Counted from the stretch's first letter, positions 1 to 9,493 are shown. The stretch is 64,000 nucleotides of DNA from Bathymodiolus japonicus methanotrophic gill symbiont (GCF_019721995.1 NZ_BLYC01000002.1:248001-312000); one strand, 5' to 3'. Numbers and translations: made by a program. The notes: generated from the sequence alone by a model not told the origin.

Positions 1-1253
1 ATATTTTAAGGCAATGACAAAGCGCTTTTTACTGTGAGAACTCACCTTTAATCGTGCACTGCTGACAGTCACTTTAATCTCTTTGCCGCCACGTACACGT
101 ATTATCTGATCAATGCCTTTGTTAATCGAATTAAAGTAGCTCTCGACTGACCTTATTCTACCTCTATATTCAATTTTTTGGTTTTTACGTAATTGGCTAA
201 TCACCTGCGAGCCTCCAGATTCTTTAGCGGCTTCGTCCATAAAGGCTTTTTCACCATACAGCGCATCAGCCAGTACGCCTTTAATTTTAATCAGGCTATG
301 CGCAACTTTAAACTCTTTTAATAAGCCTAATGCAATCTCTGTTTTGGTCGGGTAGGCACTGTCACGTTCAGGCTTAATAGGCCGATCTTTTTTTGCTATA
401 CCGCTCTTTTTCAACCGTTTATCTTCTTTATCCCACTGCTTCAAGGCTGTATCCGGCATATAAAAGAAAAAACCGACAGGCACTGTAATGGATGAGGTAA
501 CTAGCAGCAATAATACTATCGTTTGTCCATTAACATACCCGCCGGAGCCTTTGTGTTTCTGCTTGTAAACCTTATAAATACGTTTTGTAGACTTAGATCG
601 TGCTCGGTCTGATTCATCAAAGGCCAACACACCTTCAGTAATGCCATAACGTTTTAACCCATCTTCGTCACTTTCATCTTTCTAAGCCATTGATTCATCG
701 GTTTAAGCGATTTTTTGTCGAAAAATTCTCTTTAAAATCAATGGTGTTTTTTTTGAAAGTTTTGTAGTGCCATTTATATTATTTTTGTCGATAAACTCAT
801 TGACTTTTGTCAAAAAAATCATCATTATTTGAGTGTAATTTACATGCGACAAAAATACTCTAAAAAATCCAACGTTTTATACAAAAACACAAAATCTGTA
901 GTGCCAACTGGCTACTTTTTAAAATTTCAACCAATTGATTTATAACAACTACATCATCAATAGTGACGAAGATGGGTTAAAATTAAGACCACACTCACCC
1001 GTAGCAACCAGTCCCAGGGTATACTTGCTTTACGAAACACCCAGGATAATGCGGCTACTTTGCAATCTCCAAGGCTTGCTCGCTCAAACTTAGCCCAGCA
1101 AACAGAGTTCATTAGCAGTATGCCCGTTAAACAAGTGCCCAACCAAGCGGCTTGAATCCGTGTCAAAGCGGCTCCGGGTTTTAGCTGATTGAGCGCATCA
1201 TTTAAATCGTCAATATAGCTTTGGATAAAGGTGGCTGGGGCATTCATTAACAT
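1..1253 (-). pseudogene. IS4-type transposase, interrupted
   Basis: The reading frame starts at an ATG at 1253 (MLMNAPATF...) and matches the intact 468-residue transposase at 22415-23821. It is cut by the M1 MITE at the TTAA of 654-657, after roughly 90 residues. The remaining catalytic part continues from 657 to the window edge, where it is truncated. The DDE transposase is therefore not expressed whole. Sequence identity to the intact copy is very high, so the disruption is recent. Confidence 0.88.
658..976. mobile_element. M1 MITE (319 bp, IS1634-derived)
   Basis: Terminal inverted repeats CCCATCTTCGTCAC / GTGACGAAGATGGG are flanked by a TTAA duplication (654-657 and 977-980). The intact IS4 copy has a single TTAA at this point (around 23545). 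There is no transposase gene. Internal ends resemble those of the IS1634-type element at 51258-53859. Confidence 0.92.
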
Positions 1254-1310
1254 GGGCTTACACCGATAAAATTACAACAACCTCAGAATACCTGATTTTA
1301 CCTTCTCAAT

Positions 1311-1605
1311 CGCTGAAAATCAGGGAAACGGAGCTTTAGCGAAGTGAAGATTTTTAGTCCGCGATAGCCGTAGGGCCGTTGTTTTGTCGGAGTCTGAGCG
1401 TTAGCGAAGGTGGAGACAAAATAAAAGGCCATCCGACACGGCGTCAAGTCATTTGGAGCCTATGTTCCGACCCCTTGTTGGGTCGGGACGAGGTGACGAG
1501 GACGAATCGGGGCCGCCGGAGGCATAAGTGGTCGCGTTAAGTTTTTGCTGCTTGCTTGGGCTGGGATGCCCAAAACAAGCTTTCGCAAAAATAGCGACTC
1601 CCCGA
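1311..1605 (+). repeat. Type C structured repeat (295 bp)
   Basis: It begins CGCTGAAAATCAGGG and ends ACTCCCCGA. Removing exactly these 295 bases restores CTTCTCAAT-ATCAAAAAC, identical to the intact IS4 copy at 23871-23885. The insertion therefore made no target-site duplication. Strong internal hairpins include CCGACCC/GGGTCGG and a long stem around TTATTTTGTC/GACAAAATAA (with a G in this copy's variant). Confidence 0.9.
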
Positions 1606-1727
1606 ATCAAAAACTTGAACATCGAGTATCAGGAAATTGTTTCACTAAAGTGAGTACGATACTAAGAATCGAGTTATCTGCCAGGCTACCTGGCATAGAA
1701 TCAGGCAGGGCGGCAGTCATCTGCTGC

Positions 1728-2007
1728 CGCTGAAAATCATGGAAACGGAGCTTAGCGAAGTGGTGATTTTTAGTCCCTGATAGGCGACAGGGCAATTCGC
1801 TGATTCGACGTGTGCTAGCAGCACGCGAGAGGAGCAAGAATTGCATTCCGAATAGCCGTCCAGCCAGTGAGGTAGTAATGACGAAGCGGCTTTTGTGCGT
1901 AGTCGTTGCGGACGCAGGGCGTTCAGGGCATCTCCCATCCGCTGCGTAGGTGAACGAATTATGGCGACAGGAGTCCCAGAATTTCGTGAGGTAGCATGGC
2001 GCGCCTG
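1728..2007 (+). repeat. Type A structured repeat (280 bp)
   Basis: It starts CGCTGAAAATCATGG and ends GGTAGCATGGCGCGCCTG. It abuts the broken end of the phoH-like fragment at 2008. Unlike several other copies, its two flanks do not rejoin into a gene, so DNA was probably lost at this junction. Confidence 0.88.
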
Positions 2008-2311
2008 GTTTGAAAATACAGTCGGCCATCCAGCGCGTTTTCATTTTGCCCCGAACTTTGTAATTGCGATAAGCGCAGGCCGTCTTTAATATCATCCTGG
2101 TTACGGTCTTTTAATAAATCATCAATAAAGCGACTAACTTGACGAACATTACGTGCAACATCGCTTCTGCCCCTTTTACCATGATCTAGTTCTTCCAGCA
2201 CCACATGGGAAGAAAAATATTATGTTCCTGAAAATGAAATAAGGCAGTTGGATCATGCATTAAAACATTGGTGTCCAGAACAAATAATTTTTTAGTCGCT
2301 GATATATTCAT
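2008..2311 (-). pseudogene. PhoH-like protein, PIN-domain fragment
   Basis: Reading leftward from an ATG at 2311, the protein begins MNISATKKLFVLDTNVLMHD, the start of the PIN-domain plus PhoH-ATPase family (YlaK type). LDTNVLMHDP carries the first PIN acidic residue. A +1 frameshift falls near 2205 (LPM then VLEELDHGKRG in another frame). The gene then stops at the type A repeat after about 100 of the roughly 460 residues usual in the family. The ATPase half is absent. It lies 1 bp downstream of the peroxiredoxin gene on the same strand, so they probably formed an operon. Assignment rests on the N-terminal motif alone. Confidence 0.72.
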
Positions 2312-2312
2312 A

Positions 2313-2786
2313 TTAAGCCCCTAATTCCGCAAGTTTTTGTAAGACCTCATCGATGTGAACCTTAACCTTTACTTTACGCCACTCATAAATCAATATTCCA
2401 TTGGGATCAATTAAAAAAGTACTGCGTTCTATACCCAGAACTTTCTTGCCATACATGGTTTTCATTTTGATCACATCAAACTGTCTGCATAGCTCTTCGT
2501 CTTTGTCAGATAGCAAATCAAATGGAAAATTCTGCTTGCTCTTAAAGCCTTCATGCACGCGTACGCTATCACGCGAAACACCAAGAACGACAGTATTGTG
2601 TTGCTCAATCTGGGTAATATTATCGCGAAAGTTCTGTCCTTCAGTAATACAGCCAGGTGTATTGTCTCTAGGATAAAAATATAACAGCACATATTTGCCT
2701 TTATAATCGGAAAGCTGAATGTTTTTATCGCCGGTAGAGGGGACTGAAAAATCGGCAACTGGTTTGTCTAGACTGACTACGGACAT
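2313..2786 (-). CDS. bcp: Peroxiredoxin, BCP/PrxQ type
   Basis: A 157-residue thiol peroxidase of the AhpC/TSA superfamily that reduces hydroperoxides in the cytoplasm. The peroxidatic cysteine is C46 in the motif PRDNTPGCITEG. The second cysteine five residues later, found in E. coli BCP, is missing (GQ instead). Another cysteine lies near residue 99 (DEELCRQF) and could act as resolving residue, or the enzyme could be 1-Cys. The ATG at 2786 is preceded by AGGAG at a good distance. Length and domain are complete. A phoH-like remnant follows immediately downstream. Confidence 0.92.
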   Translation of the reverse strand: MSVVSLDKPVADFSVPSTGDKNIQLSDYKGKYVLLYFYPRDNTPGCITEGQNFRDNITQIEQHNTVVLGVSRDSVRVHEGFKSKQNFPFDLLSDKDEELCRQFDVIKMKTMYGKKVLGIERSTFLIDPNGILIYEWRKVKVKVHIDEVLQKLAELGA

Positions 2787-2870
2787 GCGGACTCCTGATG
2801 AAATATCGTTAGTATATTAGCCTAGCATAAATCAGCTATGGGGAGGAATGATAAATTTATGCTTTGCAGG

Positions 2871-2892
2871 CTACCGGTTCGATAGCCGGTAG
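2871..2892 (-). terminator. Hairpin downstream of rmlA
   Basis: CTACCGG (2871-2877) pairs with CCGGTAG (2886-2892) in the gap between the rmlA stop and the peroxiredoxin promoter region. The following U-tract on the minus strand is weak, so terminator function is only likely. Confidence 0.45.
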
Positions 2893-2930
2893 TTTGCGTG
2901 TTACCTTAGAAAGTACGAACAGGACTAGCC

Positions 2931-3818
2931 TTATCGGGTTTTGCCTTCTTCTGCTCTTAATAGCAGGTATTGGCCATATTGGTTTTTTGCCAGCGGTTTG
3001 GCGAGTTCAATTAATTTTTCCTTGCTGATATAGCCTTGCTCAAAAGCTATTTCTTCAATACAGGCGACTTTTAGCCCCTGGCGTTTTTCAATTGTCTCGA
3101 TAAATTGCGATGCCTCCAGCAGGCTTTCATGGGTCCCCGTGTCCAACCAGGCATAACCTCTGCCCAGTAATTGTACTTTTAAGCGGTTTTCATCCAGATA
3201 TAGTTGATTGACTGTGGTGATTTCCAGCTCCCCGCGTGCCGAAGGTTTGACTGACGCAGCTTTTTTTATCACGTCATTGGGGTAAAAATACATACCGGTT
3301 ACCGCATAATTGCTTTTTGGATAGCTAGGTTTTTCTTCCAGGCTGATAGCATTACCTTGCTGATCAAATTCTGCTACACCATAACGCTCAGGATCGGCAA
3401 CACGATAGCCAAATACAGTTGCCTTGTTATCGTCTCTAGCGGTAGCCCCCCCTGTAGCGAGGGTTTTCTTAAGGTCGTGACCATAAAATATATTATCTCC
3501 TAACACTAGACAGACGTCTTCACCACCAATAAAATCCTCGCCCAGGATAAAAGCCTGAGCCAATCCATCAGGAGAGGGCTGTATGATATATTCAATCTGT
3601 AAGCCTATATCTGTACCATTGCCTAGTAAGCGCTTAAAACTAGGCTGGTCATCGGGGGTGGTAATCACCAGTATTTCTGTAATCCCTGCCATCATTAATA
3701 CCGATAAGGGGTAATAAACCATGGGTTTGTCATACACTGGAAGCGTTTGCTTGGAGATTCCTTTAGTAATTGGGTATAGGCGTGTTCCCGAGCCACCGGC
3801 TAAAATTATTCCTTTCAT
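2931..3818 (-). CDS. rmlA: Glucose-1-phosphate thymidylyltransferase
   Basis: A 295-residue cytoplasmic nucleotidyltransferase that makes dTDP-glucose from dTTP and glucose-1-phosphate, the first step of dTDP-rhamnose synthesis for surface polysaccharide. The N-terminal nucleotide-binding signature GGSGTRLYP and the nearby [15 protein letters not shown] motif are intact, as are the [10 protein letters not shown] and EEKP stretches. Length matches RmlA/RfbA. The other rml genes are not adjacent, so this copy stands alone between a PilZ gene and a peroxiredoxin. The start codon follows an A-rich stretch with no strong ribosome-binding site. Confidence 0.95.
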   Translation of the reverse strand: MKGIILAGGSGTRLYPITKGISKQTLPVYDKPMVYYPLSVLMMAGITEILVITTPDDQPSFKRLLGNGTDIGLQIEYIIQPSPDGLAQAFILGEDFIGGEDVCLVLGDNIFYGHDLKKTLATGGATARDDNKATVFGYRVADPERYGVAEFDQQGNAISLEEKPSYPKSNYAVTGMYFYPNDVIKKAASVKPSARGELEITTVNQLYLDENRLKVQLLGRGYAWLDTGTHESLLEASQFIETIEKRQGLKVACIEEIAFEQGYISKEKLIELAKPLAKNQYGQYLLLRAEEGKTR

Positions 3819-3874
3819 TTTTTTAGTTTTTGGTTTTTAAAGTATTGATTTGATTTGCTAAAACAGTCTGGAGA

Positions 3875-4216
3875 CTAGGCGCTGCGGAGTACGCATTCGA
3901 AAATTAAATCATCCATGGCTTGTTTGGGCAACTGCTGGATAAAATGTAGGCCATACTCTGACTGCGACTGGCAATGTTTTATAGTGCCGTGAATATTAAT
4001 GGGAATGCCAGATTTAGGTAGTTGCAATTTAATACTGACTTTATCATTGACTTCGGCCTGTAGCGGAGAGTTTAGCTTGATCTTGATGCCCGAATAGCTT
4101 AAATCCAGAACCGTTCCCTGCATCACTAATTCTTTGTCGGGTGGGCGGGTCAGCGTAATATGTGCGGTTAAATTTTCAGTTTCAACTCTTGGGTGTGCTC
4201 GTTGCTCAGAATGCAT
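3875..4216 (-). CDS. PilZ domain protein
   Basis: A 113-residue single-domain protein of the PilZ family, which binds cyclic di-GMP and controls motility, adhesion or polysaccharide output. The two binding motifs are present: R6-x3-R10 (RAHPR) and D38-x-S40-x2-G43 (DLSYSG). There is no signal peptide or membrane segment, so it is cytoplasmic. It lies between argH and rmlA on the same strand, but gaps of 56-61 bp leave operon membership open. Its partner cannot be told from the sequence. Confidence 0.85.
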   Translation of the reverse strand: MHSEQRAHPRVETENLTAHITLTRPPDKELVMQGTVLDLSYSGIKIKLNSPLQAEVNDKVSIKLQLPKSGIPINIHGTIKHCQSQSEYGLHFIQQLPKQAMDDLIFECVLRSA

Positions 4217-4277
4217 AGCTTAGCGCCAGAATTAAAAATCAGTTAGGGGGAGGGTAGACGTTAGTCTACTCGTTATT

Positions 4278-5666
4278 TTAAGATAAAGCAGATCTTGCCG
4301 TTTGAATGGCAGCGCGCACTGTGTCAGGAGCAGTGCCGCCGATATGCCTGCGTGCAAAAACAGAGCCTTGCAGTGAGAGCACATCAAATATATCCTCATC
4401 GATCATCTCGGAAAACCCCTGTAACTCGGTTAATGATAGCTCAGATAAATCACGCTCAGAATCGAGTCCCAAACGCACGGCGAGTCCCACTACTTCATGT
4501 GCATCACGGAATGCCATGCCTTTACGTACCAGGTAATCGGCCAGGTCGGTCGCGGTAGCAAAGCCTTTTTTTGCTGCATTAAGCATATTTTCACGCTTAG
4601 CGGTAATATGGGGCACCATATCAGCAAAGGCACGCAGGCAATTATTCAGGGTATCTGCGGTATCAAATAAAGGCTCTTTATCTTCCTGGTTATCCTTGTT
4701 GTATGCTAGTGGCTGGCTCTTCATTAACATTAACAAGGAAACCAGATGACCTGTAACCCGGCCTGATTTACCGCGAACTAATTCGGGTACATCGGGATTT
4801 TTCTTTTGTGGCATAATCGAAGAGCCGGTGCAAAAGGCATCGGGCAATTCAATAAATGCAAACTGCGCGCTCGCCCATAACACCAGCTCTTCTGAAAAGC
4901 GTGATAAATGCATCATGATAATACTACCTGCGGCAGTAAATTCAATAGCAAAATCACGGTCACTAACCGAATCCAGAGAGTTTGCAGACGGGCGGGAAAA
5001 ACCCAATAATTCAGCGGTCATTTCGCGATCAATAGGATAGCTAGTGCCTGCTAAAGCGGCGGCCCCCAGAGGCATGATATTAACCCGCTTCAAACAATCT
5101 TCAAGGCGTTGCTTGTCACGTACGAGCATTTCAAACCAGGCCATTAGATGATGTCCAAACGTCACTGGCTGAGCTACTTGTAAATGGGTGAAGCCTGGCA
5201 TTATAGTATCTGCCTCGCGTTCCGACAGATCCAGTAAAGCAGATTGCAGGCGAGTAATGACCGCAATAATCGCATTAATTTCAGCACGCATATAGAGGCG
5301 GATGTCAGTCGCTACCTGATCATTACGTGAGCGACCAGTGTGCAGCTTTTTACCTGCCATGCCAATTAAGTCAGTTAGACGTGCCTCTATATTCATATGC
5401 ACATCTTCCTGCTTGATCGACCAGGCAAATTCACCGCGCTCTATTTCCTCACTAATTTTTTGTAGACCCTGAAAAATAGCATCACGTTCTTTTTCAGTCA
5501 AAATACCAATTTTGCACAGCATGCTTGCATGAGCAACCGAGCCTTGAATGTCTTGTTGTGCCATACGCTGGTCAAAATCAACCGAGGCAGTAAATACTTC
5601 AACAAACGCATCAGTCGCTTCGGAAAAGCGCGCGCTGGAAAGTTTGTCTTGATTAGCTGTAGTCAT
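4278..5666 (-). CDS. argH: Argininosuccinate lyase
   Basis: A 462-residue homotetrameric lyase that splits argininosuccinate into arginine and fumarate, the last step of arginine synthesis. The superfamily signature [12 protein letters not shown], with the flexible catalytic loop, lies at about residues 276-287. Also visible are [13 protein letters not shown] near residue 110 and the [16 protein letters not shown] stretch with a catalytic histidine. Length is full for the family. The start at 5666 ([14 protein letters not shown]) is the only one giving the usual N-terminus. No other arg gene is adjacent. Confidence 0.97.
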   Translation of the reverse strand: MTTANQDKLSSARFSEATDAFVEVFTASVDFDQRMAQQDIQGSVAHASMLCKIGILTEKERDAIFQGLQKISEEIERGEFAWSIKQEDVHMNIEARLTDLIGMAGKKLHTGRSRNDQVATDIRLYMRAEINAIIAVITRLQSALLDLSEREADTIMPGFTHLQVAQPVTFGHHLMAWFEMLVRDKQRLEDCLKRVNIMPLGAAALAGTSYPIDREMTAELLGFSRPSANSLDSVSDRDFAIEFTAAGSIIMMHLSRFSEELVLWASAQFAFIELPDAFCTGSSIMPQKKNPDVPELVRGKSGRVTGHLVSLLMLMKSQPLAYNKDNQEDKEPLFDTADTLNNCLRAFADMVPHITAKRENMLNAAKKGFATATDLADYLVRKGMAFRDAHEVVGLAVRLGLDSERDLSELSLTELQGFSEMIDEDIFDVLSLQGSVFARRHIGGTAPDTVRAAIQTARSALS

Positions 5667-5932
5667 TTAATAATAGATAGAATTTGCGAAGTTAGCCAAG
5701 AATTATATCATTGTTGATTTAACTTGAAAATTTCATCCATTTATCCACCTGTCAAAAATGGATGCAGCACTAGCAGGAGCAACGCATGATAACTCTGGGG
5801 CACAGAAGTAAATCATGAAATCTAATCACCTGTACATTATGGCAGTCATTTTAGTGATATTGTAAAGTTTGTTTCTTGCTTATTGTGCTAAATATTTAAC
5901 ATGCATACAGAAAAATACTTGTGCACATTATC

Positions 5933-5953
5933 TGTGGATAAGTCTGTGGATTA
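5933..5953. other. Pair of DnaA-box-like nonamers
   Basis: TGTGGATAA (5933-5941) and TGTGGATTA (5945-5953) match or nearly match the DnaA box TTATNCACA on the opposite strand, at 12-bp spacing. No dnaA, dnaN or rpmH is nearby, so an origin is not claimed. Confidence 0.3.
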
Positions 5954-6086
5954 AGAGTACAAAAGTAACCTTAACACTTAGTGTTCTTACCTTGTTGTTA
6001 AATTGTATTAATTTTATACAGATCAATAAATATTATTAAATTCAATGCTTTGGGTCTGTTAATAGCTAATGTCAGGATTGTTTTTT

Positions 6087-6115
6087 GTAACTACTCAGCT
6101 TCGCTGAGTAGTTAC
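6087..6115. repeat. Solo IS66-end palindrome
   Basis: GTAACTACTCAGC-TTC-GCTGAGTAGTTAC is a perfect 13-bp inverted repeat made of the terminal repeats of the IS66 and M66 elements in this window. It looks like an excision scar or a minimal end-to-end junction, and it could also act as a hairpin. Confidence 0.6.
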
Positions 6116-6225
6116 GCTGATTATAGATATAACCAAAAATTAGAGTGCTATTCCAAGATTTAGAACGGGATGAAAAATCAGTCCAGTTTTGTTGTGGCAA
6201 AGAGCAATAAAACTTAACGTAAGAT

Positions 6226-6245
6226 TTGTAGCATTATGCTACAAT
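6226..6245 (+). promoter_or_regulatory. Palindromic operator overlapping a -10 box of the TA operon
   Basis: TTGTAGCAT (6226-6234) and ATGCTACAA (6236-6244) form a perfect palindrome about one base. A TACAAT -10-like hexamer (6240-6245) overlaps its right arm. It lies 35 bp before the antitoxin start, where autorepression by an antitoxin is typical. Confidence 0.5.
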
Positions 6246-6279
6246 TAAGCTATTGGTTATTAATTTATAGGTTACAACA

Positions 6280-6696
6280 ATGGCTAAAGCCTCATCACCA
6301 GTACGTTTACAGGATGATTTGATGCAAGCAGCAAAATCAACTGGAGAGCGATTTCATCGTAGCACTGCTGAACAGATAGAATATTGGGCCGATATAGGTA
6401 GAAAAGTATCTACAGTGCTAGGCCCTGATACATTAATATCTATTGCAACAGGGCTGACACAAGTAAAGGTTGAACCCATCTATGGCAAGCCAGTTGATCC
6501 TGATGATGTTTTTAATTTGCTTGAAGCCCAACAGCAACAGGGAGCATTAACGCAAGCAGTGACAGGCAGTGCCTTTAAGTATCAATCCTCTTTAACTCAG
6601 CCAGGTTATCTGGAGCGAATTGATCAGCATGGAAATGTTTTAGTGGGGCAGTTTGAAAATGGTGAATTTATATCTGCTGAAAAATTCACCTCTTGA
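6280..6696 (+). CDS. ParD-like antitoxin of a zeta-toxin pair
   Basis: A 138-residue protein whose first 60 residues (SSPVRLQDDLMQAAKSTGERFHR...) resemble the ParD-like antitoxin family, with a short N-terminal DNA-binding region and a conserved STAEQIEYWADIGRK stretch. The C-terminal half probably binds and neutralises the toxin. The stop overlaps the downstream toxin start (TTGA), so the two are translationally coupled. The palindrome at 6226-6244 is the likely autoregulatory site. Family assignment is from recalled motif pattern plus context. Confidence 0.75.
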   Translation: MAKASSPVRLQDDLMQAAKSTGERFHRSTAEQIEYWADIGRKVSTVLGPDTLISIATGLTQVKVEPIYGKPVDPDDVFNLLEAQQQQGALTQAVTGSAFKYQSSLTQPGYLERIDQHGNVLVGQFENGEFISAEKFTS

Positions 6697-7274
6697 CGGA
6701 ACGTAAGCAATTATGGATTTTGGCAGGCGGTAATGGGGCTGGAAAAAGTACCTTTTATCGAACGCAATTAGCACCATTAGGGTTACCATTTATTAATGCA
6801 GATATTCTGGCAAAAGAGTTATATCCACAATCACCTGAAGAGCATAGTTATGATGCTGCTAAACTTGCAACTGAAATGCGCTTTCGACTCCTACATGAAG
6901 GGAGGCGTTTCTGTTTTGAAACAGTTTTCTCCCATCCATCAAAAATCGATTTTGTTGCTCAGGCGAAAGTATTAGCTTATGAGATTATATTAGTGTTTAT
7001 TCATCTGGATACAGTTTCTCTAAACCAAGCACGTGTTGCTCAGCGTGTCAGTGAAGGTGGACATAATGTTTCTGATGAAAAAATAGCTAGTAGAATCCCA
7101 AAATTACTGCAAAATATTAAAAAAACGCTGCCATTATGCGATCAGGTTCATATTCGTAATAATTCCAGCATTGAAAATCCATTCCAGCAAGTGGCGGTAA
7201 TTCGTAATGGTCAATTACGACAGAAAATACCCTTACCAAATTGGGCTAACGATTTACTCGAAAATTATTTATAG
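6693..7274 (+). CDS. Zeta-type toxin (AAA/P-loop kinase)
   Basis: A 193-residue P-loop protein of the zeta-toxin family. Characterised zeta toxins phosphorylate UDP-N-acetylglucosamine and so block cell-wall synthesis; the substrate here is inferred. Walker A is GGNGAGKST near residue 13, followed by INADILAKELYP (the catalytic-base region) and ETVFSHPSK. It starts at TTG (6693), which overlaps the antitoxin TGA stop by 3 bases. The domain appears complete. Neighbouring sequence after the gene is mobile-element debris, consistent with a horizontally acquired module. Confidence 0.85.
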   Translation: MTERKQLWILAGGNGAGKSTFYRTQLAPLGLPFINADILAKELYPQSPEEHSYDAAKLATEMRFRLLHEGRRFCFETVFSHPSKIDFVAQAKVLAYEIILVFIHLDTVSLNQARVAQRVSEGGHNVSDEKIASRIPKLLQNIKKTLPLCDQVHIRNNSSIENPFQQVAVIRNGQLRQKIPLPNWANDLLENYL

Positions 7275-7363
7275 GATCCTGATATTGGGTACAACGATTT
7301 GAAATTAGACCGTCACGCGGTGTAGCGCTTTGCAACGGAGTATGGGGTTTTGGCAGAAAGTAA

Positions 7364-7478
7364 GGTAACTCGCAAGAAATAACCTACCCACCTTGCTTGT
7401 CTTTTTGGCCGTCTTCTACGCCTTGAAGGCGAACAAAAATCCTGCGCAATATTGGTAGGTTATTTATTGCGTGTTACC
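7364..7478. mobile_element. M3 MITE (115 bp)
   Basis: The ends GGTAACTCGCAAGAAATAAC and, inverted, GGTAACACGCAATAAATAAC form about 24-bp terminal inverted repeats, flanked by a 3-bp TAA duplication. An internal GCCTTGAAGGC hairpin is present. A second copy in inverse orientation lies at 41310-41726 and a degenerate one near 50731. Confidence 0.75.
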
Positions 7479-7854
7479 TAAGTTGTTATTTTTTAACTGT
7501 AGTAAATTTGTCTCAAGTATCTGGTTTTTGTTTTCTATATTTGGAGCATACTCATTTTAAATGATCACTCGATAAATGCGCATAACCATAGAATGTACCG
7601 GTCAAGTCAAACCGGACACTTTTATTAGAGACTTTTGTACAGTCTCAAATATTGCTGGGGGCAAACCGTTCAAGTAGCTGATTGCGTTTCAATCCCAAAC
7701 GATGTAAACTATTTTAGGTGTCTAATATTGCGTGTGTTCAGTAGTGTAGATAAAAACTGCTTGCGAAGACTGAATCGGGTAATGGCTAATGGTCAACATA
7801 AATGTGTAATGGTATTATTAAGCCCATTATTAAAGTGCTTAATTCTATATAAAG
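7479..7854. other. Non-coding debris
   Basis: A 376-bp stretch without a credible gene. The only open frame of note (about 80 codons from 7635) has no family resemblance and runs into the M2 remnant, so I treat it as chance. Confidence 0.5.
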
Positions 7855-7937
7855 CTGAAGTTTTCCAATTATTGAGTAGCTGAAATACACAATGCTGGTG
7901 TATCGAGGTTTATTTTAGGTGGTTTTGCCATGTTTAT
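7855..7937 (-). mobile_element. M2 MITE remnant (83 of about 204 bp)
   Basis: CTGAAGTTTTCCAATTATTG and the following bases match the inverse-orientation M2 copies at 45265 and 60367. The copy breaks off at GCCATGTTTAT, where the IS4-group element copy 1 begins (CATCAGTGTTCCC). The IS therefore sits inside this MITE. Confidence 0.85.
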
Positions 7938-9198
7938 CATCAGTGTTCCCATTGAAAGAAGAAGTACCTAAACAAAGCAGCCTATAACCTACCTGAAGGT
8001 AGCACCACTCGAATATTTCCATCTTTTTGATTTTAATCACTTATAACAGCAAATAGACACTCTGTAGGCACCGTAAAAAACAACAAATAATTTCAAATAA
8101 AGCTTGCATTTGCCGAAAAAATTTTTCTAAAAATTTCCGTTTTAATCACCTCATAAACGGATATCACCCATGCTTAAAGACCTACCACTCTCTGAACATA
8201 TTCACCAACACTGCAATGAAAGTATGGAACGTGCCCTGTTAGCAGAGCGTCATCCTTTGTGGGCTCGTTCATGCCCAGAGTTGAAGGATATCGACTTTAT
8301 TCGCCTTGGGTTATTACGCTGTATCAGTGTAGTCGATAGTGGTCGCCATTTCCTCCAAACCAATGAACAGATTTATGGCCAGCTGCTTCCCCACTCAACG
8401 TATTTTAAATCACTGAAGTCGCATAGACGAACAAGTATGCTTGAGGCATTTGAACAGCAGAGCTACCATCTTCACGCTGAAACACTGCTATCGCAAGGCA
8501 TTGATTATCTTAAAGCATTCCCAGAACTTGACGAATACACCATAGAAGCAGCGGATGGACATTTTATTGATCATGCCTGCCATACTGAAAAAAACAGCAA
8601 GGGGAAAGTTTATGCGGCCGGGGGGATTTACGCGTTGAATCTCAGAAGTGGGTTGCTCAGATTTCTTTGTCTGGTGACAAACGGAACTCAGAGACATCAA
8701 GAAATACCTGTGTTACGAAATCATATTGAAAAGCAAAACAAGGGAAATAACAGCTCTCAGAAACATCTCTATGTCTACGATAAAGCCGTCACCGACTTTG
8801 TCTGGTGGGATCGGCAGAAACGACATGCTAATTACATGATTTCAATGCTAAAAGAAAATTCAATTGCGACTCTGGTTGAGTCTATCCCTTTTGACTCCCG
8901 CCATGAGATCAATACAGGGGTTGAAGCATACAGTGTGTACGAAAACAAGGGCATCAAATTTAACGTGGTGGATTACCGTGATCCAGAAACCGGAAAACTT
9001 CACCGGTTTGTGACAACCTTGCCAATGACCATTAACCCTGGAACCATTGCCATGCTGTATTTCAAGCGATGGACGATTGAAAAGACATTCAATAACACTA
9101 AAAGTAATTTCAAGGAAACTAAAGCTTGGTCTTCCAATACCCGCTCACTTGAAAATCAAATGCGCCTGACTGCAATGAGCTATAATTTAATGCGCGTG
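7938..9198 (+). mobile_element. IS4-group element 'ISx', copy 1 (3' end lost)
   Basis: The left end CATCAGTGTTCCC is shared with copies at 9593-11825 and 57564-59578. The right part is missing: after about 1.26 kb it is cut by a type C repeat (9199-9493). What follows (9494-9592) is about 100 bp of unrelated sequence leading into copy 2. The third copy shows the family makes 8-bp target duplications. Confidence 0.85.
8170..9198 (+). pseudogene. ISx transposase, 3'-truncated
   Basis: A DDE transposase starting MLKDLPLSEHIHQHCN. This is the best preserved of the three copies. It reads without frameshift for about 343 residues and keeps the IS4 signature Y-x2-R-x3-E-x6-K (YFKRWTIEKTFNNTK). The frame then enters the type C repeat at 9199 and ends within it at 9267, so about 85 C-terminal residues present in copy 3 (FEEISKTQQPELI...) are lost. 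The catalytic triad appears retained, but activity is doubtful because the right terminal repeat is gone. Confidence 0.85.
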
Positions 9199-9493
9199 TC
9201 GGGGAGTCGCTATTTTTGCGAAAGCTTGTTTTGGGCATCCCAGCCCAAGCAAGCAGCAAAAACTTAACGCGACCACTTATGCCTCCGGCGGCCCCGATTC
9301 GTCCTCGTCATCTCGTCCCGACCCAACAAGGGGTCGGAACATAGGCTCCAAATGACTTGACGCCGTGTCGGATGGCCTTTTATTTTGTCTCCACCTTCGC
9401 TAACGCTCAGACTCCGACAAAATAACGGCCCTACGGCTATCGCGGACTAAAAATCATCACTTCGCTTAGGCTCCGTTTCCCTGATTTTCAGCG
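9199..9493 (-). repeat. Type C structured repeat (295 bp)
   Basis: Reading rightward it starts TCGGGGAGTCGC and ends GATTTTCAGCG. It is the same length as the other three type C copies. It lies after TTTAATGCGCGTG of the ISx transposase. The right flank is not ISx sequence, so a deletion accompanied or followed insertion. Confidence 0.88.

Larger units (their letters stand above)
1..1626 (-). mobile_element. IS4-type insertion sequence, copy 1 (partial, disrupted)
   Basis: This copy runs off the left window edge and is near-identical to the intact element at 22369-23900. It ends with the same terminal sequence, AAAAACTTGAACATCGAG, at 1609-1626. It is interrupted by a 319-bp M1 MITE (658-976) and a 295-bp type C structured repeat (1311-1605). 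Comparison with the intact copy fixes both insertion points exactly. Confidence 0.88.
5667..6225. other. Intergenic region between argH and the toxin-antitoxin pair
   Basis: No convincing gene is seen. It holds two DnaA-box-like nonamers (TGTGGATAA at 5933, TGTGGATTA at 5945), an AT-rich tract around 6000-6050 and a 29-bp palindrome with IS66-type ends (6087-6115). Confidence 0.6.

Noticed and set aside
1717-1938. A recurrent open frame of about 73 codons (MGDALNALRPQR...) in every type A repeat
   Set aside because: It recurs only because the DNA repeat recurs. It is not kept in types B, C or D, has no ribosome-binding site, and the differences between types preserve stems rather than codons.
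4295-4558. Plus-strand frames opposite argH and similar frames opposite rnr, tsf, pyrH and others
   Set aside because: Shadows of well-supported genes on the other strand, without their own signals.
5900-6060. Chromosomal origin of replication
   Set aside because: Only two DnaA-like boxes, and no dnaA, dnaN, gidA or rpmH in the window.
7635-7883. An 82-codon frame before the M2 remnant
   Set aside because: No family resemblance, runs into repeat sequence, no ribosome-binding site.
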